Positions 11,077-20,367 of a stretch of 64,000 nt of DNA are shown piece after piece (the first letter of the stretch is position 1; each line of letters opens with the position of its first letter). Below the pieces are notes generated by a model that was given only the letters and a program-made list of their open reading frames with translations, was not told the DNA's origin and did not search any database. A program made the translations under genes and the position numbers. Source of the stretch: Janthinobacterium sp. LM6 (GTDB lineage Bacteria; Pseudomonadota; Gammaproteobacteria; Burkholderiales; Burkholderiaceae_D); the NCBI RefSeq assembly GCF_002002885.1, contig NZ_CP019510.1:1-64000 (forward strand), read 5' to 3'.

Positions 11077-12810
11077 TTAAAACTCTTCCCACTCGCCGCT
11101 GTTATCCGCGGCAGGCTTGGCCGGGCGCGGTTTCGCCGCAGCGGCAGGTGCAGCAGCGGCACCGGCCGGCGCCAGGCGCAGCGCCGGGCGTTTCAAGGCC
11201 GTGCTGGCGGCAGCCGCGACAGGCTTGCGCAAGGCAGGCTTGGCCGCTGCCGGACCGCTATGGTTGGCGTCGAGCTTGAAAATGCTGACCATTTCGGCCA
11301 GCGCCGCCGCCTGTTCCTGCATCGACTCCGAGGCCGCCGCCGCTTCTTCCACCAGCGCCGCATTCTGTTGCGTCACGGTATCCATTTCCGCCACGGCTTG
11401 ATTGATCTGGCCGATGCCCAGTTCCTGCTCGCGGCCGGCGGCGCTGATTTCGCCCATGATGTCCGTCACGCGGCGGATGCTGGAGACGATTTCATCCATC
11501 GTCGTGCCCGTCTGGCTGACGAGCGCGCTGCCCGCGCCCACGTTCTGCACCGACGCTTCGATGAGCACCTTGATATCCTTGGCGGCGCTGGCCGAGCGGT
11601 GCGCCAGGTTGCGCACTTCCGTGGCGACGACAGCAAAGCCACGGCCTTGCTCGCCGGCACGGGCCGCTTCCACGGCCGCGTTCAGGGCCAAAATATTCGT
11701 CTGGAAGGCGATACCGTCGATCACGCCGATGATGTCGGCGATCTTTTTCGACGATTCGCTGATGGTGCCCATGGTATCGACCACCTGCGCCACCAGTGCG
11801 CCACCCTTGACGGCCACGTCCGATGCGGAAACGGCCAGCTGATTCGCCTGGCGCGCATTGTCGGAATTCTGCTTGACGGTCGAGGTCAGCTCTTCCAGCG
11901 AGGAGGCCGTTTCTTCCAGACTCGACGCCTGCTGCTCCGTGCGGCTCGACAAATCAAGGTTGCCCGAGGCGATTTCATTGCTGGCCGTGGCGATGGCGCC
12001 GCTGCCGTCGCGCACGCCGCGCACGGTGTTCGACAGGCGCTCCTGCATTTTCTGCAAGCCCGTCAGCAAGGCGCCCATCTCGTCGTTGCGCGTGATGACG
12101 ATGTCGTTGGCCAGGTTGCCGTCGGAAATGGCGCCGAAATGGCGCAGGGCCTGGTCCAGCGGATTAAAGATGGCGCGCAGCAGCAAGAAGCTGGAAATAA
12201 TCGTCAGCAAGGCGCCGACGATCATGCCGCCGATGGCCATGGCCACCTGGGTGCGGAAGCTGGACTGGCTTTCCGCGTACATCCTGGCGGCCGAAGTGGC
12301 CTGGTATTGCGTCAAGGTTTCAGCGGCCTGGTCCAGGGTGCGGTACAGCGGCGTCAGCCCCGACATCATCAAACCGTCCGCTTGTGCAACGTTGCCTTCA
12401 CGCAAAGCCTTGCTCATGACCAACAAGCCGTTGCTCATGTAGTCGCTGCGCTTCTTGTCCATATCGTCGGACAGGCGCTTTTCGTCCGTGCTTTGCGGCA
12501 AGGCCAGGTACACCTTCCAGGACTTGTTGGACGCTTCCATGAATTGTTCCGCGCGCGCCAGGGTGTCCTTGGCATCGGCCGCTTCGGGGTGCACCATCAC
12601 GCGGTCCATCGTAAACCGGGCGCGGCCCAGGGCAATTTGCGATTCGCCGATCGCTTGCGTCGATGCCAGCTGATTGCTGTAGACCTCGTTGAGGCTGTTG
12701 TTGGCCGATTTCAGGCTGATGATACTCATGGCGCCCAGTACGGCGATCAGCAAGCCCAGCACACTCATGGTGGCGATCAGGCGCATTTTTATTGTTATGT
12801 TCGACAACAT
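11077..12810 (-). CDS. Methyl-accepting chemotaxis protein
   Basis: A 577-residue transmembrane chemoreceptor. The N-terminus has a membrane helix (about 10-30), then a helical periplasmic sensor of about 155 residues resembling the four-helix-bundle MCP type, a second helix (about 187-210), a HAMP region and the signalling hairpin with [20 protein letters not shown] and [13 protein letters not shown]. The protein ends in an alanine/proline-rich linker and EWEEF, a C-terminal pentapeptide like the NWETF-type tether that recruits CheR and CheB. The ligand is unknown. No che genes are nearby, so it feeds a pathway encoded elsewhere. Confidence 0.93.
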   Translation of the reverse strand: MLSNITIKMRLIATMSVLGLLIAVLGAMSIISLKSANNSLNEVYSNQLASTQAIGESQIALGRARFTMDRVMVHPEAADAKDTLARAEQFMEASNKSWKVYLALPQSTDEKRLSDDMDKKRSDYMSNGLLVMSKALREGNVAQADGLMMSGLTPLYRTLDQAAETLTQYQATSAARMYAESQSSFRTQVAMAIGGMIVGALLTIISSFLLLRAIFNPLDQALRHFGAISDGNLANDIVITRNDEMGALLTGLQKMQERLSNTVRGVRDGSGAIATASNEIASGNLDLSSRTEQQASSLEETASSLEELTSTVKQNSDNARQANQLAVSASDVAVKGGALVAQVVDTMGTISESSKKIADIIGVIDGIAFQTNILALNAAVEAARAGEQGRGFAVVATEVRNLAHRSASAAKDIKVLIEASVQNVGAGSALVSQTGTTMDEIVSSIRRVTDIMGEISAAGREQELGIGQINQAVAEMDTVTQQNAALVEEAAAASESMQEQAAALAEMVSIFKLDANHSGPAAAKPALRKPVAAAASTALKRPALRLAPAGAAAAPAAAAKPRPAKPAADNSGEWEEF

Positions 12811-13160
12811 GCAGTTTCCTTGGTAAGGGCGCAACCATGCCTGCGCATGCCGGACGAGATAGCGGCAAACGCCAGATGGGCGGGTCACGTGAATTGTTCA
12901 GGACAGGTCGATACGGCGTGTGCGGCAGCAGGGGGGAAGGCGGCCAGCGCATATCGTCAGGAGTGCAATACGGGGCAACGAGGTCGAGGTTTCCTGTACT
13001 TTTAATTTCCTGACTGCAAGATACAGGGAAAGATTACTAGTAGCAACATCCAGTATGGATTTTCACGATTTGTAACAAGTGGATGATGTTTTTTGCGCAG
13101 AACTGGCATTCCGCTGTCGTGCGCGGTCGCGGCGGAATGCCATTTATGCTAATCAACAAG
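12811..13160. other. Gene-free spacer with an 11-base-arm hairpin
   Basis: 350 bases between the start of the chemoreceptor gene and the end of the MORN-repeat gene. It presumably holds the chemoreceptor promoter. Near the MORN gene it contains an inverted repeat with arms TGGCATTCCGC (13104-13114) and GCGGAATGCCA (13132-13142). On the minus strand this would follow the MORN gene stop by 19 bases but has no T-run, so it is at best an unusual 3' stabiliser or terminator. Confidence 0.5.
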
Positions 13161-14768
13161 TTAATACATGGTTTCTTCGATCAGCTGGCCATCGTCGCGG
13201 AAATACTGGAAGCGGCCCGTTTTCCTGCCCATGTCGTAGGCGCCGATCTGCTTCGGTTTTCCGTTCTGGAAATTCTCGATGTTGACGCCATGCAACACGC
13301 CCTGGTGCCAGTTGCGGTGAAATTGCGGCAATTCGCCATCGGGATAAAACAGGGTTTCCGCGCCATCGCGCTTGCCGTCGACAAACGAACCCTGGTAACG
13401 CCGCTTGCCATCCGGATAAAAACTTTCCATCGGCCCTTCGAGCTTACCAAGAAGATAATGTTCGACCAGCTGCAGCTGGCCATCGGCCGCGTATTGCTCC
13501 AGCTTGCCTTCCGGTTTGCCATCGAGCATGGTCAGCACTTGCCAGCCGCCGTCCGGCGTCGATTTCTTCCATGGCCCCTGTTTGACATCATCGACATAGT
13601 TGCCGCCACCGCCAGGTTCCACCCACTGGCCCTGCTTCTTGCCGTTCACATAGTTGCCCTGCCATTGCACCACACCATCAATGCGGCGCTCGCTGGGACC
13701 GTCCAGGCGGTCTTTCACGAAATGGTCGTAACCGGTGAAGCTGTGCATGTCCGCTTCGCGCCATTCGGCCACGCCAGGGCTCACTTCCCAACGGCCCGTG
13801 CGCTGGCCACGCTGCATCTGGCCCGTCGTCGTTTCATCGCCGCTTTCATACGTCCATGGCCCCTCGGCCTTGTCGTCGACAAAGGCGCCAGACGAGCGGA
13901 TGGTGTTCGGCTCTTCGTAGTGCCATACGCCGGTACGCTTGCCCTGCGCATACAAGCCGCGGGCAAACACGCTGCCCACGCAGCAATTGACGTCGTATTC
14001 AATGAACAGTCCATCCTGGCTGGCGGCAAAGCGCTGCGGCTGCGTTTCCCAGGTGATCCACTTGACGTGATAACTGGGCACGCGCCCCCCTTGCCAGCCC
14101 TTGCCCAGCAGATAGGTCACCGTGAGGAAATGACCATCCTTCTCCTGGAAAGTTTTTTTATAGGCAAACGCGGGCTTATCGGCCGGCTTGCCGGGCAATA
14201 ACTCGCCATCGATATTGAAATAGCCGACCAGGGTGCCGTGCGCATGCTCGATGGCGTCGAACTCGGCCACGCCCGTGGGCGCGTAATCGATGCTGTAGTC
14301 GATCAGCTGCAAACGGGCCAGCGCGGCGCGCACCTGCGTCTCGTCCATGGTCTTGGCGCCGCGCACGAGGGCGTCCAGCGCAGGCTGCAAGGCCGGCACC
14401 TTGAACATCTTGCCGCCGCTGCGCTCGTAGCGGTAGGCATGCAAGCCATAAGCACTCCCATTGCGGCTGAGCACGAACGTCGTTTCGCCTTCGCTGTCGA
14501 GGTCAAGCTGGAACACGGCCGCGATGCTGGCCTTGCCATACTTGTCCAGGTTCATGCGCTTGTCGCTGATGCCATTGCACTGGCAATAGTAGCCGTTGAC
14601 TTCGCCGTTTTCCCGCAGGAAAGCCAGCACCACGCCGCCGTCGCGGCGCTCGACAACCTTGGCGGTGGCCATGGGGACGCCTTCATAGAAACGCGCCGCC
14701 TGCGCCGGTGCCAGAGTAGCGAACGCCAGCAGCGCCGCCATCGTGCTCATCCAAAATGTTTGCCGCAT
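13161..14768 (-). CDS. Secreted MORN-repeat protein
   Basis: A 535-residue protein with a signal peptide (MSTMAALLAFATLAPAQAAR within the first 30 residues). The second half is built of repeated units of the form G-x-W/Y-x-x-G-K-x-x-G, for example GRRYQGSFVDGKRDGAE..., GQWVEPGGG and GVWHYEEPNT, the MORN or YwqK-like toxin-antitoxin-associated repeat. Such repeats form a beta-meander; in secreted bacterial proteins the role is usually unknown. No toxin partner is adjacent. Initiation could be at 14768 or six codons later at 14750. Confidence 0.8.
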   Translation of the reverse strand: MRQTFWMSTMAALLAFATLAPAQAARFYEGVPMATAKVVERRDGGVVLAFLRENGEVNGYYCQCNGISDKRMNLDKYGKASIAAVFQLDLDSEGETTFVLSRNGSAYGLHAYRYERSGGKMFKVPALQPALDALVRGAKTMDETQVRAALARLQLIDYSIDYAPTGVAEFDAIEHAHGTLVGYFNIDGELLPGKPADKPAFAYKKTFQEKDGHFLTVTYLLGKGWQGGRVPSYHVKWITWETQPQRFAASQDGLFIEYDVNCCVGSVFARGLYAQGKRTGVWHYEEPNTIRSSGAFVDDKAEGPWTYESGDETTTGQMQRGQRTGRWEVSPGVAEWREADMHSFTGYDHFVKDRLDGPSERRIDGVVQWQGNYVNGKKQGQWVEPGGGGNYVDDVKQGPWKKSTPDGGWQVLTMLDGKPEGKLEQYAADGQLQLVEHYLLGKLEGPMESFYPDGKRRYQGSFVDGKRDGAETLFYPDGELPQFHRNWHQGVLHGVNIENFQNGKPKQIGAYDMGRKTGRFQYFRDDGQLIEETMY

Positions 14769-14809
14769 GTCAACTCCACTGCCGAAAAACCGCCATTATG
14801 CATGGCCGT

Positions 14810-15724
14810 TCAGGCAAGACCGGACACGCGAGGACGCCGGCGCCACAGCGGCCGCTGCACCGTCTGCGCCAGCAGCACGCCCAGCAGCGAAATGCCGCCG
14901 CCGACCAGGTGATATATATGCATGCTTTCGTGCAGCCAGACGATGGCCAGCAAGGCCGTCAGCAAAGGCAGCAGGTTGACGTAAATGCTGCAGCGGTTCG
15001 GCCCCAGCAGTTTCACGCCTTCGATCCACAGGTAGGACAGCACGATGGACGAACCGATGCCCGCATAGCCGATCAGCGGCAAGGTGGTGGCATCGAGCCT
15101 GGCGCTGCCGGGCGGCAACAGCAAGAAAAACGGCAGCATGCAGGCCAGAGCCGCGAGCGCCTGGCAATAGATGGCTTGCCAGGCGGGAATGGATAAACGC
15201 CAGCGGCGCAGCAGCACGCCGTACAAAGCGAAGATCAGGCAAGCCAGCAGCATCAGCGCATCGCCCGCATGCACGCCCTGCTGCAGCAAGGCCAGCACGT
15301 CGCCGCGCCCGACCAGGTACAGCAAGCCGCCAAACGACAGCACGCCGCCGGCCGCCATGCCGACAGTCAATCGCTCGCCCAGCAGCAGCACGCTGAGCAG
15401 GGCCGTCATCAGGGGCGCCAGCGCCGTGACGATGGCCATGTTCGTCGCCGTCGTCGATTCGGCGGCGCGGTAGGACAGGCTCTGGAACAGCGCCATCGAC
15501 ATCACGCCGCACAGGGCCAGCTGCCACCACTGGCGGCGCAGCGCATGACGGTTGCGCCACAGGGGACGGGCGATAAACGGCGTCATCACCAGCAAGACCA
15601 GCACCAGGCGGTAAAAAGTGATGGCCGTGGGGGCGATGCTGGACGCGGCCAGCTTCGAGACGACGACGTTGCCGGCCCACAGCAGCATGGCCAGGAACGG
15701 ATACAGATAGGCGCGCACAGGCAT
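14810..15724 (-). CDS. EamA/DMT-family transporter
   Basis: A 304-residue inner-membrane protein with about ten hydrophobic helices arranged as two EamA repeats, the usual size for drug/metabolite transporters of the RhaT/YdcZ type. Repeat landmarks include TATNMAIVTALAPLMTALLS and NLLPLLTALLAIVWLHE. Substrate cannot be assigned. An AraC-type regulator starts 99 bases away on the opposite strand, an arrangement that suggests that regulator controls this exporter. Confidence 0.88.
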   Translation of the reverse strand: MPVRAYLYPFLAMLLWAGNVVVSKLAASSIAPTAITFYRLVLVLLVMTPFIARPLWRNRHALRRQWWQLALCGVMSMALFQSLSYRAAESTTATNMAIVTALAPLMTALLSVLLLGERLTVGMAAGGVLSFGGLLYLVGRGDVLALLQQGVHAGDALMLLACLIFALYGVLLRRWRLSIPAWQAIYCQALAALACMLPFFLLLPPGSARLDATTLPLIGYAGIGSSIVLSYLWIEGVKLLGPNRCSIYVNLLPLLTALLAIVWLHESMHIYHLVGGGISLLGVLLAQTVQRPLWRRRPRVSGLA

Positions 15725-15823
15725 GTGTCACTCCAGGAATAGTTGCGGGGAACCATCATGCCGCAGGCGCACCCCGCTTTCTCGCGCTAAGATGTCCACA
15801 CCTATCGCAAAACTGACCTTCAT

Positions 15824-16612
15824 ATGGATTGTTCCTCGCCCGCCTTTCAGGAATTGCTGCCCGTCACAGCGCGCGCCATGGCGCTGGCCGTCGACTATGC
15901 GCATGGCCACGTGATTTCCGTGCACCGCCACACGCATGCGCAATTGCTGTACGCCATCGAGGGCGTGATGACCATCGAGGCGCAGGGCGGGCGCTGGGTG
16001 GTGCCGCCCACGCGCGGCGTGTGGCTGCAGCCCGGCATCGCGCACCAGGTGCGCATGAGCGGCGCCGTGAAAATGCGCACGGTGTTCGTCGACTGCGCCC
16101 ATTCCCCGCTGCTGCCGCGCCACAGCTGCGTGCTCGACATCAGCCCCCTGCTGCGGCAACTGATCGTGGCGGCCGTCGACATCGCGCCCGATTTCACGGA
16201 AGGCAGCCGCGACTGGCATCTGCTGCAATTGCTGTTGCACGAACTCGACAGCCTGCCCGTGCTGCCCCTGTATCTGCCGCTGCCCGTGGATGCGCGCCTG
16301 CGCAGCATTTGCGCGCGGCTGATGGAGCAGCCGGGCGAACAGCAGACGGTGGCGCACTGGGCGCAGGAACTGGCGATCACCGAGCGCAGCCTGCACCGCT
16401 TGTTCCAGAAACAGACGGGCATGCGCTTTGGCCAGTGGCGCCAGCAGGCGCGCCTGCTGCGGGCGCTGGAACAATTGGCGCACGGCAGCAAGGTCATCGA
16501 CGTGGCCATGGACAATGGCTACACGAGCCAAAGCGCGTTCACCGCCATGTTCAGGAAGCACTTCGGCACCACGCCGACGGCGTTTTACCAGGCAAAAGTC
16601 ATCGCAGCGTAA
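15824..16612 (+). CDS. AraC-family transcriptional regulator with cupin sensor
   Basis: A 262-residue protein. Residues about 15-100 form a cupin-like domain (VHRHTHAQLLYAIEGVMTIE, PPTRGVWLQPGIAHQV), and the last 100 residues form a double helix-turn-helix with the signature VIDVAMDNGYTSQSAFTAMF. It is divergent from the DMT transporter with a 99-base spacer, so control of that gene and itself is likely. The small molecule bound is unknown. A second AraC gene of similar design lies at 34735. Confidence 0.9.
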   Translation: MDCSSPAFQELLPVTARAMALAVDYAHGHVISVHRHTHAQLLYAIEGVMTIEAQGGRWVVPPTRGVWLQPGIAHQVRMSGAVKMRTVFVDCAHSPLLPRHSCVLDISPLLRQLIVAAVDIAPDFTEGSRDWHLLQLLLHELDSLPVLPLYLPLPVDARLRSICARLMEQPGEQQTVAHWAQELAITERSLHRLFQKQTGMRFGQWRQQARLLRALEQLAHGSKVIDVAMDNGYTSQSAFTAMFRKHFGTTPTAFYQAKVIAA

Positions 16613-16728
16613 AAAAAATGCTGCTATGCATCAATAATCATGGGCGATCGCCGCCGCTCTTGTTATCATCGCAAGCCTTATCGCACCGCGCCCATCCTGG
16701 CAGCGGTGTTGACCTCAATCACACCACC

Positions 16729-17328
16729 ATGACACAGAATTTCTTCCAGACTTTTATCCTGCTCTTGCTCGTCACCGATCCGTTCGGCAACGTTTCCCTG
16801 TTCGTCAATGCCCTCAAGCGTGTGCCGGTCGAGCGGCGCTGGAAAGTCGTGGTGCGCGAGTGCATGATCGCCTTCGGCATCTTGCTGCTGTTCATGTTCT
16901 TCGGCCGCCATTTCCTGAACGCCTTGCAATTGTCGGAAGTGGCGCTGCGCATCGGCGGCGGCGTGATCCTGTTCCTGATCGCCATGCGCATGGTGTTTCC
17001 GCAGCCCAACGCGGGCAATAGCGACCACGAGATGGGCGGCGAGCCGTTCATCGTGCCGCTGGCCATCCCCGCGCTGGCCGGTCCGTCGGCCCTGGCGACC
17101 GTCTTGCTGTTTTCCTCGCATGAAATGAACGACGTCATCGCCCACGTGGCGGGCTTGACGGCCGTGGCCGCCGTCTGGCTGGCCGTCTTCCTGTGTGCCG
17201 AACGCTTGCAGCGGGCGCTCGGTCCAAGGGTCATGACGGCGTTTGAACGCCTGATGGGCTTGATCCTGACGGCGATGGCCATTGAAATGTTGCTCGCCGG
17301 CATACGCGCATTCCTGAAGTCCGTTTAA
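16729..17328 (+). CDS. MarC-family integral membrane protein
   Basis: A 199-residue protein with six predicted membrane helices. The N-terminal FFQTFILLLLVTDPFGNVS and central PLAIPALAGPSALATVLL motifs identify the MarC/YhgN family (UPF0056). The family was once linked to multiple antibiotic resistance, but that role was not upheld and function remains unknown. The start is set at the ATG giving MTQNFFQTF; a weak upstream ribosome binding site is the only concern. A longer in-frame reading through the AraC gene is not coding. Confidence 0.88.
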   Translation: MTQNFFQTFILLLLVTDPFGNVSLFVNALKRVPVERRWKVVVRECMIAFGILLLFMFFGRHFLNALQLSEVALRIGGGVILFLIAMRMVFPQPNAGNSDHEMGGEPFIVPLAIPALAGPSALATVLLFSSHEMNDVIAHVAGLTAVAAVWLAVFLCAERLQRALGPRVMTAFERLMGLILTAMAIEMLLAGIRAFLKSV

Positions 17329-17359
17329 TATTGTCATTCATCCACTGAAGGAGTCCAGC

Positions 17360-17905
17360 ATGAGCCGTTGCGCCCACCTTTGCCTGATGGCCGATTACAA
17401 CCAGTGGATGAATGCCAAGGTCTACGCGGCGGCGGCCAGCCTGCCCCCCGAAGAGCTCAGCCGCGAACGGGGCGCCTTTTTCGGTTCCCTGCTGGCCACC
17501 CTGAACCACGTGATGGTGGGCGACACCCTGTGGCTGCAGCGCTATGCGAAGCATCCGGCCGGCTTCCCCCTGCTCGACCCCATCCGCGCCATCACGCCGC
17601 CCGCGTCGCTCACGCACCCGCTGTTCGCGGCCGAAGATTTTGCCGCCATGCACGCGCACCGGCAATGGCTGGACCAGCTCATCGTCGACTGGACCGCCTC
17701 CATCCGCGAAGAAGACCTCGACCATTTGCTCGATTACCGCAACAGCAAGGGGCCGAACCGGCGCGAGTTTTTCAGCCTGCTCATGCATTTCTTCAATCAC
17801 CAGACCCATCACCGGGGCCAGGCCAGCACCCTGCTGTCGCAGGCGGGCGTGGACATCGGCGACACGGATCTACTGTTTCGCATCCCCAACCATATCGAGG
17901 ACTGA
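17360..17905 (+). CDS. DinB-family protein
   Basis: A 181-residue soluble four-helix-bundle protein of the DinB/YfiT-like superfamily. The metal-binding histidines are visible in NHVMVGDTLW near residue 50 and in the late HFFNHQTHHRGQ motif. Members are often thiol-dependent metalloenzymes; the exact substrate is unknown. A clear AAGGAG lies just before the ATG. It is 31 bases downstream of marC, so the two may be co-transcribed. Its last 36 bases overlap the 3' end of the convergent MFS gene. Confidence 0.9.
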   Translation: MSRCAHLCLMADYNQWMNAKVYAAAASLPPEELSRERGAFFGSLLATLNHVMVGDTLWLQRYAKHPAGFPLLDPIRAITPPASLTHPLFAAEDFAAMHAHRQWLDQLIVDWTASIREEDLDHLLDYRNSKGPNRREFFSLLMHFFNHQTHHRGQASTLLSQAGVDIGDTDLLFRIPNHIED

Positions 17906-19060
17906 CACGGGGCGATAGCGCCACGCCTTGAGCAAGATCAAGCCCAGCGCCAGCGCACCGAACAGCCCGCCGCAAGCCAGCGCCCCCTGCATGCCGTAGC
18001 GGGCGATGGCCACGCCGCCCGCCAGCGCGCCCACCGTCACGCCCAGGTTGATGGCGGCGATATACACGCCGATGGCGAACGCGGGCGCCTCGCGTGCTTC
18101 GCTGCTGAGCCATACTTGCGTCACGATCAGCCCGCTCGTATGCGCGGCGCCCCAAAACAGCAGCAACACGGCCAGCGCCGCCCAGCCGATGCCGCCGCCC
18201 GCATATTCATACAGCAGCCAGTACGCCAGCCCCAGCAGCACGGGCTGCAGCAAGACCGTGCGCAGCACGTGCGTGCCCAGCTGGCGCCCCGCGAACAGAT
18301 TGCCCGCCACGCCGCCCACGCCAAACACCACCAGCGCCAGCCCCGTCTGCCGCGCCGACAAGCCCGCCACCTGCTGCAGGTAAGCGGCCGCATACGCATA
18401 CACGGCAAACATGGCGGCAAACACCAGCACGGCGGCGGCGATGGTGAACCACAGGGCGGGTTTGCGCAGCACGGCCAGCTGGCGGCCATACGCCAACGGC
18501 GCCTCGCGCGGCGTGTCCGGCAAGAACAGGTACAAACCCAGCGCCGCCAGCGCATTGACGAGGGCGCAGGCAAGGAACGATGCCTCATAGCCATACTGCG
18601 CGGCGATCCAGGTGGTGAGCGGAATGCCCAGCACCATGCCCATGCTGGTGCCCGTGAATGCATGCGCGCCGGCCCGCGCCGCCTCGCGGGGCGGATACAG
18701 TGCGGCGGCGGCCACCATGGCCAGCGAGAAATACACGGGGTGGAACAGGGCCGGCACGATGCGCAGCGCCAGCAGCAGTTCGAAGCGCGGTGCATAGGCG
18801 GATGCCACGCTGGCCAGCGCGAACACGAGCAGGGAAACGATCAGCACGTTCTTGCGGCGCCAGCGCGTGGCCAGCAGCACGAGGAAGGGGCCGCCCACGG
18901 CGATCACCAGGGCGAACAGGCTCACCAGCGAGCCCGCCTGCGCGGCCGTCACGGCGTAGCGCCGCATAATCATCGGCAAGATGCCCACCACGCCAAACTC
19001 GATGCAATACACGCCGAACAGACCCAGCGCGAGGAAGACGATGGGATGCGGGCGTGTCAT
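17870..19060 (-). CDS. MFS efflux transporter
   Basis: A 396-residue major-facilitator protein with 12 predicted helices, resembling the DHA1/arabinose-efflux type (for example GGPFLVLLATRWRRKNVLIV in the loop 2-3 region, and GTSMGMVLGIPLTTWIAAQYG). The start gives MTRPHPIVFLALGLFGVYCIE. Its ATG overlaps the stop of the serine hydrolase gene as ATGA, so translation is coupled to that gene. Together they probably form an operon under the divergent LysR regulator; the substrate is unknown. Confidence 0.88.
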   Translation of the reverse strand: MTRPHPIVFLALGLFGVYCIEFGVVGILPMIMRRYAVTAAQAGSLVSLFALVIAVGGPFLVLLATRWRRKNVLIVSLLVFALASVASAYAPRFELLLALRIVPALFHPVYFSLAMVAAAALYPPREAARAGAHAFTGTSMGMVLGIPLTTWIAAQYGYEASFLACALVNALAALGLYLFLPDTPREAPLAYGRQLAVLRKPALWFTIAAAVLVFAAMFAVYAYAAAYLQQVAGLSARQTGLALVVFGVGGVAGNLFAGRQLGTHVLRTVLLQPVLLGLAYWLLYEYAGGGIGWAALAVLLLFWGAAHTSGLIVTQVWLSSEAREAPAFAIGVYIAAINLGVTVGALAGGVAIARYGMQGALACGGLFGALALGLILLKAWRYRPVSVLDMVGDAKQ

Positions 19061-20253
19061 GGCGTTTCCTTCGCGCCAGCTTCCTTGTTGCCATAAATCG
19101 CCTGGCACAGTTGCGTGACGAACGGTCCCGCCATGCCCTCCAGCGCCGTATTCGTGAACGCCACCACGGAGAGTTCTTGCGCGGGGTCAACAAACCACGA
19201 GTGGCCATACGTGCCGCCCATGCGCCAGCTGCCCACGGATTCCGGCGTGGCGGCGGCAAGCGGGTCCGTCAATACCGTAAAACCCAGGCCGAAGCCCCGT
19301 CCCGGCCAGAACGGCAAATCAAAACCGCCCGTCTGGTTTGCTCCCATCTGGCGCGCCAGCGCCGGCGGCAGCAGCGGCGCGCCGCCCAGTCTCAGGGTTT
19401 CCAGCAGGCGCATGAAGTCGGGGGCGGAACCGAGCATGCCGGCGCCGCCGGACGGGTAGGCGTGCGCGTCGAGCACGCGGGCCGGAGATAACACGAACCC
19501 GGCCATGCCGTCGAGAAACGGCAGATGATCTTCCCCCGCGTCGAGCAAACGGCGCGGCCGGGATTCTCCCGCTGCGCGGTCCGCATAGGCGACGGCCAGG
19601 CGCGCCGCGTCCGTGCTGATAAAACCCGTGTCGCGCATGGCCAGCGGCCCCGTCACCAGCTGTGCCACGGCCTGCGCCAGCGGCAAACCCGTCACCGCTT
19701 CGATCACGGCGCCCAGCACGTCGGTGGCGATCGAATACGCCCAGCGCTCGCCCGGTGCAAACGCGAGCGGCACCGTGGCCAGGCGGCGCAGGTTGTCTTC
19801 CAGTGAAATACGGGACGCATCCATGCCGTCCGACACCCCCGCCCGCGCATAGGCGCCGCCCGGCGGCTGGAAAAAGCCGTAGTCGAGCCCGGCCGTATGC
19901 GTGAGCAAGTGGCGCACGGTCATCGCCGCCACGGCGCCGTCCGGCTGGCGCGGCGTGAAATACGGCAGCCAGCGCGCCACCAGGTCGTCCAGGCCCAGAC
20001 GGTTCTGTCCCACCAGCGCCAGCGCGGCCGTGGAGACGATGGGTTTGCTGACGGACGCCAGGCGGAAGACGGCGTCTTCCACCATGGGCGTGCCCGCCTC
20101 GCGGTCCAGGTGGCCGGCGGCGCGGCGATAGATTTCCTGGCCAAGCTGGCGCACGAGCACCACGGCGCCCGCCAGGCGCTGCTGTTCCAGCACGGCATCG
20201 AGCAAGGGATCGATACGGGCGGACAAGGCCGCGGGAGAGAAGTTGTACATCAT
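19057..20253 (-). CDS. Serine hydrolase of the class C beta-lactamase / esterase family
   Basis: A 398-residue protein with the catalytic SVSK tetrad at 67-70 and a tyrosine motif YSI in the position of class C YxN, followed by a late YGHSW in place of KTG/HTG. These features fit the broad beta-lactamase-related esterase/peptidase family (EstB-like) better than a true AmpC; the altered YSI and missing signal peptide argue for a cytoplasmic esterase. The ATG at 20253 is preceded by AAAGG; an upstream in-frame ATG exists but would enter the LysR promoter. Coupled to the MFS gene downstream. Confidence 0.85.
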   Translation of the reverse strand: MMYNFSPAALSARIDPLLDAVLEQQRLAGAVVLVRQLGQEIYRRAAGHLDREAGTPMVEDAVFRLASVSKPIVSTAALALVGQNRLGLDDLVARWLPYFTPRQPDGAVAAMTVRHLLTHTAGLDYGFFQPPGGAYARAGVSDGMDASRISLEDNLRRLATVPLAFAPGERWAYSIATDVLGAVIEAVTGLPLAQAVAQLVTGPLAMRDTGFISTDAARLAVAYADRAAGESRPRRLLDAGEDHLPFLDGMAGFVLSPARVLDAHAYPSGGAGMLGSAPDFMRLLETLRLGGAPLLPPALARQMGANQTGGFDLPFWPGRGFGLGFTVLTDPLAAATPESVGSWRMGGTYGHSWFVDPAQELSVVAFTNTALEGMAGPFVTQLCQAIYGNKEAGAKETP

Positions 20254-20367
20254 GGCGTAGCCTTTCAAATGATCAGGCAGCCAAGGTAAGGCAAGCGCAA
20301 TCAAAGAAAAACAGGCTATAGTTTCAGTCTGTGCGGACGTTGGCATCCGCAATCAAGGAGAAAGCAC

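Noticed and set aside
13083..14201. A 372-codon plus-strand frame opposite the MORN-repeat gene
   Set aside because: No ribosome binding site and no family resemblance; the minus-strand gene has a signal peptide and clear repeats.
19057..20253. Serine hydrolase as a true AmpC beta-lactamase
   Set aside because: The protein has no signal peptide from the chosen start, YSI instead of YxN, and YGHSW instead of KTG, which fit the esterase branch better.
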